This document shows positions 41,435 through 48,883 of a DNA stretch of 48,883 nt, piece after piece. Below the pieces are notes generated by a model. It searched no databases. It was not told where the DNA came from and saw only the letters and a program-made list of their open reading frames with translations. Source of the DNA: Clostridia bacterium (GTDB lineage Bacteria; Bacillota; Clostridia; Oscillospirales; Acutalibacteraceae); contig JAGBCU010000066.1 of the NCBI GenBank assembly GCA_017937865.1, forward strand, positions 1 through 48,883, read 5' to 3'. Both the position numbers and the translations under genes were made by a program. Position 1 is the stretch's first letter. Each line of letters begins with the position of its first letter.

Positions 41435-42247
41435 ATGGCAGATTTATATAACTCTATTCCTATATCATCAGTAAAAAATACAGCATTGTCACTTATGGGT
41501 TTGCCTACATCACCCGAAAGCGAAAGTGAAAATAAAGTTCTTGTGCAATTGCTGAAGAAAAAATTAGGCAATGAAAAATGCGATCGAGCTGTTTTTTATA
41601 ATCCTGATGCAGTTGCCCTCTGGCTTTTTCAGAAATATACGGAAAAGTTTACAGATGCTCTTCTTTGCTCAGATGTAGCGCTTCCTATGCTTTCCTTTAT
41701 GCCAAGCGTAACTCCGGTTTGCTTCGCTTCAATGTATAGTGGCGTTTCACCAGACGTTCACGGTATAAAACGGTATGAAAAGCCTGTTTTGACGGTTGAA
41801 ACTGTTTTTGATTGCTTTGTGAAGCAAGGTAAAAGGGCAGCAATTGTTTCTACCTCTAAAGACAGCATCTCGCTGATTTTCCTTGAAAGAGAAATGGATT
41901 ATTATATATACGATACAGTTGACGAGGTAAATGAAAAGGCTCTTTCTCTTATTGAAGAGGATATTTATGATTTGATTGTAATTTACAACGGTAATTATGA
42001 CGGTACAATGCATAAATTCGGCCCCGAAGCTCCCGAAAGCTTTAAAGCATTAGAGGATAACCTTGCCTTTTACTGTAAAATGGTAGATGAAATTAACTCT
42101 AAATGGAGAAAGCATAACGTTTTCTACGGCTTTATGACCGACCACGGTTGCCACGAAATAGACGGTGAATGTGGTTCGCACGGTCTTGATATGGAAGAGG
42201 ATATGAACGTTATTCATTTTTACGGTATAAAAAAAGCTGAAAAATGA
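41435..42247 (+). CDS. alkaline phosphatase/phosphodiesterase-superfamily protein
   Basis: A 270-residue protein with features of the alkaline phosphatase superfamily: SVTPVCFASMYSGVSPDVHG (about residues 85-104), with a threonine in the position of the nucleophile, NYDGTMHKFGPE with Asp and His ligands, and a late MTDHGCHE. The family includes phosphodiesterases and nucleotide pyrophosphatases, and the substrate here is not known. ATG at 41435 is preferred over 41417 because GGAAGGGA precedes it. It overlaps comF by four bases (ATGA), so the two are coupled. Confidence 0.8.
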   Translation: MADLYNSIPISSVKNTALSLMGLPTSPESESENKVLVQLLKKKLGNEKCDRAVFYNPDAVALWLFQKYTEKFTDALLCSDVALPMLSFMPSVTPVCFASMYSGVSPDVHGIKRYEKPVLTVETVFDCFVKQGKRAAIVSTSKDSISLIFLEREMDYYIYDTVDEVNEKALSLIEEDIYDLIVIYNGNYDGTMHKFGPEAPESFKALEDNLAFYCKMVDEINSKWRKHNVFYGFMTDHGCHEIDGECGSHGLDMEEDMNVIHFYGIKKAEK

Positions 42248-42996
42248 AAAAAGCTTTCAATAATATAAAAGAGTATGCAGCCAGATTTCTTTTTACTCAA
42301 AGATGTAAATATTGCGGTAGAGTTATTGATATAAGAAAAGAGTCTTGCGATTCGTGCGAAAACAGTATAAAAGAAATAACGGGTGCGATTTGCTTTAAAT
42401 GCGGTAAAGAAAAGAAAAAATGCGACTGCAAAGGTCAAATCCTTTTTTACGAAAAGCTTTGCGCACCCTATTATTACAGCGGTGCTATAAAAGCTTTGAT
42501 ATGGAGATTTAAGTTCAGGAATAAGCCTGATATTGCAGATTTTTTAGCTGAACAAATGGCAAAATGCGTTGTTACAAGGTATGAGGGCTATGATTTTGAT
42601 TTAATTACATACGTACCCACAACTAAAAAGGACGTTAAAAACAGAGGCTATAATCAGGCAGAGCTTTTAGCTAAAAGGTTTGCGGAAATTCTTGACGTGC
42701 CTTGTGAAAATGCCCTTGTAAAAAACTATGAAACCGCACCTCAGCATACTCTTCCTGAAATGAAAAGAAGCGGTAACCTTTTAGGTGTATTTGAGGTAAA
42801 CGAAAAAACTGATATTGAGTTTAAAAGAGTGTTGCTCTGTGACGACGTTAAAACAACGGGCTCAACTTTAAATGAATGTGCAAAAACTCTTTTGATAGGC
42901 GGTGCGGCAGAAGTGTTTTGCGTTACCGTAGCCATAACCGAAAACGAAAAAACTGAAAAGCTTGTTGAAAAAGAGGACCTCTCACCTGATTGGTGA
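42244..42996 (+). CDS. comF: ComF family phosphoribosyltransferase-like protein
   Basis: A 250-residue ComF protein, needed for DNA uptake in competent bacteria. Two Cys clusters (CKYCGRVIDIRKESCDSC and CFKCGKEKKKCDC) probably bind zinc, and the PRPP loop is VLLCDDVKTTGSTLNEC. The domain between includes YVPTTKKDVKNRGYNQAELL. The role of the phosphoribosyltransferase fold in DNA uptake is not settled. The stop codon lies inside the terminator hairpin at 42976. Together with the ComEC-type hydrolase at 30454 it hints at a competence pathway, but no ComEC or ComG gene is here. Confidence 0.92.
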   Translation: MKKAFNNIKEYAARFLFTQRCKYCGRVIDIRKESCDSCENSIKEITGAICFKCGKEKKKCDCKGQILFYEKLCAPYYYSGAIKALIWRFKFRNKPDIADFLAEQMAKCVVTRYEGYDFDLITYVPTTKKDVKNRGYNQAELLAKRFAEILDVPCENALVKNYETAPQHTLPEMKRSGNLLGVFEVNEKTDIEFKRVLLCDDVKTTGSTLNECAKTLLIGGAAEVFCVTVAITENEKTEKLVEKEDLSPDW

Positions 42997-43010
42997 AAGG
43001 TCGTTTTCTT
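42976..43010 (+). terminator. terminator overlapping the comF stop codon
   Basis: GACCTCTCACC (42976-42986) pairs with GGTGAAAGGTC (42992-43002), one mismatch, followed by GTTTTCTTT. The TGA of comF is within the right arm. Confidence 0.8.
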
Positions 43011-43028
43011 TGGTCCCTTTAGGGATGG

Positions 43029-43795
43029 AAATAAACCTCCGGTTCTACCGGGGGAAGAAAAAGGCTTTAGCAAAGCCAAAAACGGCGAGCTCAAAGCCGC
43101 CGAAGTAGTTACAAATAATTAATCCTCCAAGTAGAATGAATGTGGTTTGGCCGCCGCATTACAAAGTACAAAGAGGAAAAATTAGTGAAAAAAGATAGCG
43201 AAATAAAAAGTTCAGCACACTCAAAATACAGATGCCAATATCATATAGTATTTGCACCGAAGTATAGAAGAAAAGCAATATACGGTGAAATCAAAAAAGA
43301 TATTGGAGAGATATTAAGAAAACTATGTGTGCAAAAAGGTGTGGAAATAATAGAAGCAGAAGCATGTGCAGATCACATACATATGCTTGTAAGTATTCCA
43401 CCGCACATAAGTGTATCACAATTTATGGGATATCTCAAGGGTAAAAGTAGTTTGATGATTTTCGACCGACATGCAAATTTAAAGTATAAGTACGGTTCAC
43501 GAACATTTTGGTGTAGAGGATACTATGTAGATACGGTCGGTCGAAATAAAAAGGTAATCGCAGAATATATAAGAAACCAATTAGAAGAGGATTACGCAGC
43601 AGACCAACTGAGCCTCAAAGAGTACACAGACCCGTTTACGGGTGCCAAGAATAAGTAAGCAAAAATAAACAGCCGCTCGTGAGCGGCTGCTTGAGATTGT
43701 AATGCGGTGCTAAACTTTCAGTGCCCCTTCGAGGGGCTAAGCCAGCATTCGCCCCTTATAGGGGCAGAGCAAACCACCAGTTTACTGGTGGTTAT
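43029..43795 (+). mobile_element. IS200-type insertion sequence (approximate ends)
   Basis: The transposase ORF is flanked by subterminal hairpins as in IS200 elements. CCTCCGG/ACCGGGGG lies at about 43037-43054 on the left, and AACCACCAG/CTGGTGGTT at 43774-43795 on the right. A long-range pair, CCGCATTACAA (43154-43164) with TTGTAATGCGG (43697-43707), brackets the gene. IS200/IS605 elements lack terminal inverted repeats and target duplications, so the exact ends cannot be read by eye. The terminator of comF is immediately upstream. Confidence 0.7.
43185..43658 (+). CDS. tnpA: IS200-type Y1 HUH transposase
   Basis: A 157-residue single-strand transposase. The HUH metal motif is ACADHIHMLVSIPP, and the catalytic tyrosine lies in WCRGYYVDTVGRN (about residues 112-124). 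The N-terminal KYRCQYHIVFAPKYRRK is typical. Start is GTG at 43185 with AGAGGAAAAATTA upstream. The continuous frame upstream (from 43140) is not supported by a ribosome site. There is no accompanying tnpB, so it is an IS200-type, not IS605-type, element. All expected motifs are intact and it may be active. Confidence 0.92.
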   Translation: MKKDSEIKSSAHSKYRCQYHIVFAPKYRRKAIYGEIKKDIGEILRKLCVQKGVEIIEAEACADHIHMLVSIPPHISVSQFMGYLKGKSSLMIFDRHANLKYKYGSRTFWCRGYYVDTVGRNKKVIAEYIRNQLEEDYAADQLSLKEYTDPFTGAKNK

Positions 43796-43816
43796 GATTT
43801 GTTTAGTTAAGATTTG

Positions 43817-44029
43817 TTATTTGTTAATTTCAGGGTTATCAGTGCGGCAAAGAATATAATCAATGCTTACGTTGTAATAGTCCGCAAGAAGAACAAGGGT
43901 TTCTGTAGGCGGTATTCTGTCGCCGGTTTCATATTTTGAAAGCAAGGCTTGTTCAATACCTGTCTTCATTTGTAATGATAACTGAGTTAAGCCATTTTCC
44001 TTACGAAGCTTTTTTAAGTTGTTTTTCAT
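43817..44029 (-). CDS. XRE-family helix-turn-helix regulator
   Basis: A 70-residue, single-domain Cro/CI-type DNA-binding protein: LKKLRKENGLTQLSLQMKTG, then ALLSKYETGDRIPPTETLVL and YYNVSIDYILCRTD. The start at 44029 has TAGGTGAT upstream. An upstream frame extension (44080) runs through the promoter region and is rejected. It faces an operator-rich divergent promoter at 44042-44093, so autoregulation is likely. The IS200 element lies just downstream of it. Confidence 0.88.
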   Translation of the reverse strand: MKNNLKKLRKENGLTQLSLQMKTGIEQALLSKYETGDRIPPTETLVLLADYYNVSIDYILCRTDNPEINK

Positions 44030-44041
44030 AAAATCACCTAA

Positions 44042-44093
44042 TGACATTGTGTCATATTTGCGGGTTGACATATATGACAAATTGTCATATAAT
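44042..44093 (+). promoter_or_regulatory. consensus promoter overlapped by TGACA/TGTCA operator half-sites
   Basis: On the plus strand TTGACA (44065-44070) and TATAAT (44088-44093) are both perfect and are separated by 17 bases. The spacer and -10 contain ATATGACAA-A-TTGTCATAT (44072-44090), a perfect 19-base palindrome. TGACATTGTGTCA (44042-44054) and a further TGACA (44066-44070) add half-sites. The XRE gene starts about 13 bases to the left on the other strand. A repressor bound here would block the plus-strand promoter and probably its own. Confidence 0.7.
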
Positions 44094-44324
44094 GAGCTTG
44101 GAAAGCTCTTGTTTTAATTCGCGATAAATCAATCTGTTTGTTTTATTTAATAAAAAATACTTGTAAACGGTCAAAACAACCAACAAACAAGGGTAACTTT
44201 TGTGGAAATCTACAAAGTTTTTGAAACGTCATAAAAAAAGTGAAGTATTTTTGCAAAATTGTCATTATACAGATGAAGGGAAAATAATTATTATTTGCGA
44301 TTATGGCAAAATTTATATAAATTA
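44094..44324. other. gene-free stretch downstream of the consensus promoter
   Basis: No ORF, tRNA or riboswitch signature is seen here. A small stem (GAGCTT/AAGCTC, 44095-44109) lies at the start of the predicted transcript and overlaps the expected start site. The rest is AT-rich. The stretch may be only a 5' leader or may hold a small RNA. Confidence 0.4.
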
Positions 44325-44353
44325 TTTACTTTTACAGAAAATTTTGATATAAT
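44325..44353 (+). promoter_or_regulatory. proximal promoter of the first WYY-repeat protein
   Basis: TTTACT (44325-44330) and TATAAT (44348-44353) with a 17-base spacer lie 30 bases before the ATG. The -35 element is weak. Confidence 0.45.
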
Positions 44354-44382
44354 TTTACTAAATTAAAATGGAGGTTGAAATT

Positions 44383-46500
44383 ATGAAAAGATTGGTGAGT
44401 TTGAGCTTGTCGTTAATGCTTGTGCTTGCGATTTTTGTAGGTGCATCCATTACCGCATCAGCGGCAGATGAGAGCGGATTGTTGTTTGCATTAAATGAAG
44501 ATGGTGTGTCATATTCAGTAAGCGGCTACGATGCTTCAAAAACCGAATTTGTTGTGCCGTCAACTTATAATGATTTACCTGTTACAAGTATTGCCAATTC
44601 TTCTTTTTATAATGCAGATAAAATAACGGGAATTACAATCCCTGATACTGTAACAGATATAGGTAATACGGCTTTTTATGGTTGCGTTAATCTTTTATCG
44701 GTTAAACTTCCTGATAGTATTACAAGTATAGGTACGTATGCTTTCTACGGATGCGACAATTTAACTATTACTGCAAGCTGTGATTCATGTGTAGTTGAGT
44801 ATGCTGATACTGAAGTAGTTAAGCTTGATTTACAACACGAATACTATACGGACGGCACAGTAATAACACCCCCAACATACAAAACAGAGGGTACAATGTC
44901 TTATGCATGCTCTGTTTGTGGCGCTGAAAAATACGAACCTATTTCAAAGCTTACACCGCCTACGCTTGAGGTTGTTGACGGTGAATTGGTATGCTTCAGC
45001 GGTGAAACAATTCTTACAGATTACACCGGACTTGCAGAGTACGAAGGTAGCTATTTGTATTTGGAAAACAGCGTTGTAAAATCTGATTATACCGGCCTTG
45101 CTTTTTATTGCGACGATTGGTACTACATAAAGGATGGCGTCCGTAATTCAGAATATACGGGACTTGTAGAATATTGTGGTAATTGGTACTTCGTAGAAAA
45201 CGGTATTCTTAATTGGAATTATACAGGTCTTACATATTACAATAATGCATGGTACTACGTAGAATACGGTGTTCTTAATTGGGATTATACCGGACTTGTA
45301 TATCACAATGATGCATGGTACTACGTAGAATACGGTGTTCTTAACTGGAATTATACCGGTCTTACATATTTCTACGGTGAATGGTACTACGTAGAATATG
45401 GTGTTCTTAACTGGAATTATACAGGCCTTACATATTTCTGCGGTGAATGGTACTACGTAGAATACGGTGTTCTTAATTGGAATTATATCGGACTGACATA
45501 TTTTTACGACGAGTGGTACTATGTTGAATACGGTAAGGTGAATTTCAATGCAATAACGTTATGCTACTTTTACGGCGAATGGTACTATGTAGAATACGGT
45601 AAAGTAAATTTTAATACAACAACATTGCTCTACTTTTATGATAACTGGTATTATGTAGAAAACGGTAAAGTAAATTTTGATGCAATAACTTTGGTTTACT
45701 ACAATTATGAGTGGTATTATGTAGAAAACGGTGTATTAAACTGGAATGGTAATACAGTTGTTTATTATTACGGCGTTTGGTACTACGTAAACGGCGGTCG
45801 TGTAGATTGGAATTACGATGGGGTATGGTATGAAAACGGCGTTCTCTATTTTATTGATGACGGTGCAGTTATTTATATAGCAAAGCCTGAAACAAAGGAA
45901 GAAATTTTAGCTTTCTACCAGAATGCAGTAAGAAATGTTGCGGTAAGCGGTAACGCAGGGTACAGCTATAAAACGTGGGAAGAGGTAATAAAAGCTGAAG
46001 TAACTAATTCAAGTCTTCCACCGTCAGTTACAGATATAGTAAAAGATATGTTTGTTTCTGAAGAAGAGGCAGAAAAATATAACTATTCAATCGGTTCGGA
46101 TGAAGCAAGAGAGAATATAGCTTTGTCAAACTGTTCAGCAAACAGCGTGCAATCCGCTACAATTGAGGAAAAAGGCGGAAACTATATCATAACAATCGTT
46201 ATGAAAGACCATGTAAATCCTCAAAAGACAGATACTGACGGCGTTTCCGTTATGTCTACAAACATTGTGTATGCTGATGATTTGGAAGCATCACTTGATA
46301 ATATGGCAATAATTAAGAATGTCGATTGCAGTTACAGCAATTATACTATTGTTGCCGAGGTTACTAAAAATGGCGAATTAGTTAGCGTTAAGCATAGTAG
46401 TAGATTAGGTATGAATGCTGATGCTGCAGAGTCGTTTGGTAAAATGACAATGATTATCGATATGAATATATATGAGGAATACTCAAGTTTCACATATTAA
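44383..46500 (+). CDS. secreted LRR_5 protein with WYYVE-type cell-surface repeats
   Basis: A 705-residue secreted protein. The signal peptide (residues 1-27, ending ITASAA) is followed by a short BspA-like leucine-rich region (about 40-115) with GITIPDTVTDIGNTAFYGC-type units. Then come about 12 tandem repeats of roughly 21 residues built on WYYVEYGVLNWNYTGL (about 215-495), and a C-terminal domain (about 505-705). The repeats resemble cell-wall/glucan-binding repeats but differ from the classical choline-binding unit. No LPxTG anchor is seen. The start at 44383 follows TGGAGG. An upstream in-frame start (44368) is rejected. The next gene shares its signal peptide almost base for base. Confidence 0.85.
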   Translation: MKRLVSLSLSLMLVLAIFVGASITASAADESGLLFALNEDGVSYSVSGYDASKTEFVVPSTYNDLPVTSIANSSFYNADKITGITIPDTVTDIGNTAFYGCVNLLSVKLPDSITSIGTYAFYGCDNLTITASCDSCVVEYADTEVVKLDLQHEYYTDGTVITPPTYKTEGTMSYACSVCGAEKYEPISKLTPPTLEVVDGELVCFSGETILTDYTGLAEYEGSYLYLENSVVKSDYTGLAFYCDDWYYIKDGVRNSEYTGLVEYCGNWYFVENGILNWNYTGLTYYNNAWYYVEYGVLNWDYTGLVYHNDAWYYVEYGVLNWNYTGLTYFYGEWYYVEYGVLNWNYTGLTYFCGEWYYVEYGVLNWNYIGLTYFYDEWYYVEYGKVNFNAITLCYFYGEWYYVEYGKVNFNTTTLLYFYDNWYYVENGKVNFDAITLVYYNYEWYYVENGVLNWNGNTVVYYYGVWYYVNGGRVDWNYDGVWYENGVLYFIDDGAVIYIAKPETKEEILAFYQNAVRNVAVSGNAGYSYKTWEEVIKAEVTNSSLPPSVTDIVKDMFVSEEEAEKYNYSIGSDEARENIALSNCSANSVQSATIEEKGGNYIITIVMKDHVNPQKTDTDGVSVMSTNIVYADDLEASLDNMAIIKNVDCSYSNYTIVAEVTKNGELVSVKHSSRLGMNADAAESFGKMTMIIDMNIYEEYSSFTY
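45030..45860 (+). repeat. tandem WYYVE/YTGL coding repeats
   Basis: Approximately 12 copies of a unit of about 63 bases, encoding forms of GEWYYVEYGVLNWNYTGLTYF. Central copies are nearly identical at DNA level, which implies recent amplification. Later copies diverge to KVNFNAITL-type variants. Confidence 0.85.
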
Positions 46501-46531
46501 TTTAAAAGTATTATAACCGGAGGTTAAAATT

Positions 46532-48883
46532 ATGAAAAGATTGGTGAGTTTGAGCTTGTCGTTAATGCTGGTGCTTGCAATTTTTGTAGGTGCATCCATT
46601 ACCGCATCAGCGGCAGAAGTTACATCGGTAAGTTTTACACCGGTAAAGCCTATTGTGTTTTGGGATGGATACGAGACTAATATCAGACAGTTTTCTGATA
46701 GTTTACTTAAAAATAAAGTAATAGAAAAGGGTAGTATTGTTACCTATCACTATAGTGATGGTTCATCCATAGATTATATATATAACGGGTATGAATATCG
46801 TACAGCTGATAATAGCAGTTTTTTGAGCAACTCAAGTGTTTCGATAGATAAATTATATCAATATACTTGGAAAATTGGTGCGGATAATTTTATTGTATTA
46901 AGAGTAGGTAACGCGAAAACGTATACAGTAAAAGTGCCTGTCACAGTCATTGAAAATCCTGTGGCAAATATTGAGTTTATTCCTGAAAAACCGATTACGT
47001 ATTATGAAAATTTAGGTGGTCAATTCACAAGTGGTTATAGCTCATACTATAATTATTATGCAAACAAATCTGATATTGTTTTTCAAAAAGGTAATCGTTT
47101 GGTAGTTAACTATAAAGATGGTACAAAATCTACGTTTGTTTATAACTCTGATGGTGTTAGCTTAATTGATATCCATGGTAATAAGATTTTTTCAGAAGAG
47201 ATTGAAATTGACTCAAAACAGAGTGAAAAACACTGGACCCTCGGAAGCGATAATTATTGTGAAATAAAATATAGGGGTAACTTAACCTATGCTCAGGTTA
47301 CCGTAGTTGAAAGTCCGGTTGAATCAATTTCATATACATTGAGTAAACCAATAGAATTATATGAAAATGTTGATGGTGTATACGATAGTTACTATAAGAA
47401 TTTTGTATATACATATGACAATACAACTGATGCGATTCTAACGGTGAACTATAAAGACGGCAGAACAATTCCCTATTATGAAAAGGATATAATTGTAAAT
47501 GATTATGCAGATATGTTAGGGTCCAGATTTTTCGATGAGTGGGGAAACCTGTTGCCCGATATTGGTTATCCTACAATTATCTCTCAAGACTATGGTAATA
47601 AAAAATGGAGCAAAGGTACACAGTATTTTAACGTTACGTATAAGGGTGCAACTTGTGATGTTCCTGTTACGATAGTAGAAAATCCGTTTTCAGCGATGGA
47701 GGTTAACCTTGTTGATTATTGTATTTATGAAAGAAATGTAGAAGAACATCGTCCGTATCTGTTTATATTAGAGTCACATGGTAATAGCATTACTTTTACA
47801 TATAAGACGGGCGGAACCGTAACATATACTTACGATGGCAGTAAATTAGGTTGGTTTGACCAATACGGTAACGAATTTAAACATCGTATTTCATGTAAAC
47901 AGTATGACGATAATTGGACTACAGGACAGACTTATCCTATTACAGTAAGTTTTGGTGATCTTAGTGATACGGTATATGTTACAATGGTTTCCAATCCGAT
48001 TGTTTCCGTTGATGTTGCTTTAAGCAAACCTATTGTTGTGTATGAAAACGTTAACTGTAGTTGGAACGAAGAGTTATCTTGCTTGAAATATAATTTAAAC
48101 GATTTGTTACCTGATGGTACAGCGATAATTTTTACTTATACAAACGGTACATCAAAAACTTATTATTACGATAAAGAGAATCGGTGGTTAGAAGATTCTA
48201 ATGGTGTAAGAATTTATGATTATACTCTGTATAGATTTTATTTAGCACAGGACAATGCTTTCACTTTAGGTGATAATTATATGTTCCTTGAAATTTCTCA
48301 AACTTCGCTCAGATGTGCTGTTCCGGTAACTTTAAAACCGCAAATAGAAGCACCACCATATAGGTTAGAGCTTGTTGATGGTAAATGGGTGTGTATGTTA
48401 GGTGATACTAAAGCGGGTTATTACAACGGTCTTATAGAGCATAATGATGGATGGTATTATGTTTCTTATGGAAACGTTTATTGGTATTATACTGGGTTGT
48501 GTGAATATCAGGGTCATTTTTATTATGTAAAAGACGGTTGTCTTGATTGGTATTACACAGGCTTAGTTAATCATAAGAACGAGTTTTATTATGTGGAAAA
48601 CGGCGTTTTGAATTCAAATAAAACAGGTCTTGTTTATTGTTGGGATGAATGGTATTACGTAGAAAATGGTTGGTTCAATCCGAATGCTACTACATTAGTT
48701 TATTTCGGTGATCAATGGTATTACGTAGAAAACGGTGAGATTAATTGGAATAGCAAAACACTTTGCTGTTACGAGGGTGTTTGGTACTACGTAGAAAACG
48801 GTATTCTTAATTGGGCTTATACCGGCCTTGTATATCATAATGGTGCATGGTATTACGTAGAAAATGGTATTCTTAATTGGGAT
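46532..48883 (+). CDS. secreted repeat protein, partial (window end)
   Basis: An open frame of 784 codons runs without a stop to the last base, so the gene is 3'-truncated by the window. The signal peptide matches that of the preceding gene. The mature part has about four tandem domains of 110-130 residues. Each has strands ending in VTVIENPV-type boundaries, and each next domain opens with words such as EKPITYYEN or SKPIVVYEN. They look like bacterial Ig-like or adhesin domains. From about residue 610 the WYYVENG repeats begin, at least eight in the visible part. ACCGGAGG lies seven bases before the ATG. It is probably a large surface adhesin and a paralogue of its neighbour. Confidence 0.88.
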   Translation, partial: MKRLVSLSLSLMLVLAIFVGASITASAAEVTSVSFTPVKPIVFWDGYETNIRQFSDSLLKNKVIEKGSIVTYHYSDGSSIDYIYNGYEYRTADNSSFLSNSSVSIDKLYQYTWKIGADNFIVLRVGNAKTYTVKVPVTVIENPVANIEFIPEKPITYYENLGGQFTSGYSSYYNYYANKSDIVFQKGNRLVVNYKDGTKSTFVYNSDGVSLIDIHGNKIFSEEIEIDSKQSEKHWTLGSDNYCEIKYRGNLTYAQVTVVESPVESISYTLSKPIELYENVDGVYDSYYKNFVYTYDNTTDAILTVNYKDGRTIPYYEKDIIVNDYADMLGSRFFDEWGNLLPDIGYPTIISQDYGNKKWSKGTQYFNVTYKGATCDVPVTIVENPFSAMEVNLVDYCIYERNVEEHRPYLFILESHGNSITFTYKTGGTVTYTYDGSKLGWFDQYGNEFKHRISCKQYDDNWTTGQTYPITVSFGDLSDTVYVTMVSNPIVSVDVALSKPIVVYENVNCSWNEELSCLKYNLNDLLPDGTAIIFTYTNGTSKTYYYDKENRWLEDSNGVRIYDYTLYRFYLAQDNAFTLGDNYMFLEISQTSLRCAVPVTLKPQIEAPPYRLELVDGKWVCMLGDTKAGYYNGLIEHNDGWYYVSYGNVYWYYTGLCEYQGHFYYVKDGCLDWYYTGLVNHKNEFYYVENGVLNSNKTGLVYCWDEWYYVENGWFNPNATTLVYFGDQWYYVENGEINWNSKTLCCYEGVWYYVENGILNWAYTGLVYHNGAWYYVENGILNWD

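Overview
This AT-rich window (roughly 35-40% GC by eye) reads as chromosome of an anaerobic, low-GC Gram-positive of the class Clostridia, probably a gut Oscillospiraceae/Ruminococcus-like lineage. The evidence is a SpoIID sporulation protein, a T-box leader and a TPP riboswitch, the Clostridia/Bacilli darA-holB-ricT block, the mreBCD-pbp2-minD cell-shape operon, a dockerin-bearing secreted lipase-like protein, meso-DAP dehydrogenase and secreted proteins with WYYVENG-type repeats. No tRNA, rRNA, CRISPR array or prophage was found. The only clear mobile gene is one IS200-type transposase.

Layout. 1-3116: a small acidic ORF, then malic enzyme and release factor 2 on the minus strand. 3117-3974: compound palindromes followed by a T-box leader for ileS. 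3975-7121: a long IleS2-like isoleucyl-tRNA synthetase, flanked on both sides by seven-base tandem repeats. 7122-7799: a non-coding element with nested inverted repeats. 7800-13711: SpoIID (minus), then citrate synthase, an acidic-repeat membrane protein, an AEC transporter and a short QueG-like Fe-S protein. 13751-16072: the c-di-AMP receptor DarA, DNA polymerase III delta', RicT and a 2[4Fe-4S] ferredoxin. 16293-19510: a degenerate aspartate-carbamoyltransferase-like protein fused to a PyrI-type zinc knuckle, a flavodoxin-like oxidoreductase and a secreted PPC-repeat protein. 19530-22061: a zinc/manganese ABC importer. 22095-27364: mreB-mreC-mreD-PBP2 and a MinD-like ATPase. 27371-30411: a TPP riboswitch with ThiT, then a zinc-ribbon/TPR membrane protein and its overlapping partner. 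30454-32612 (minus): a STAS-less SulP-like transporter and an MBL hydrolase. 32789-38271: a secreted protein, BirA, a dockerin lipase-like protein, GtrA and RlmD. 38272-39106: a probable integration scar at the 3' end of rlmD and a multi-hairpin repeat. 39107-42996: a GGDEF protein, a Ddh gene broken by a stop codon, a phosphatase-superfamily protein and ComF. 43029-43795: the IS200 element. 43817-44093: an XRE regulator with an operator-rich divergent promoter. 44383-48883: two related repeat-rich secreted proteins, the second cut by the window end.

How it works together. Most of the window is housekeeping: translation and its tRNA-sensing control, central carbon metabolism, DNA replication, wall elongation, metal and thiamine uptake. 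The most unusual protein is the carbamoyltransferase-like gene. It keeps the fold landmarks but has lost nearly every catalytic residue, and it carries a PyrI-like Cys4 knuckle. The intergenic regions are rich in palindromes, in at least three architectures, and in heptamer arrays. Other points to check are a MinD lacking its membrane-targeting tail, an in-frame TAA in ddh, and a duplicated 3' end of rlmD.
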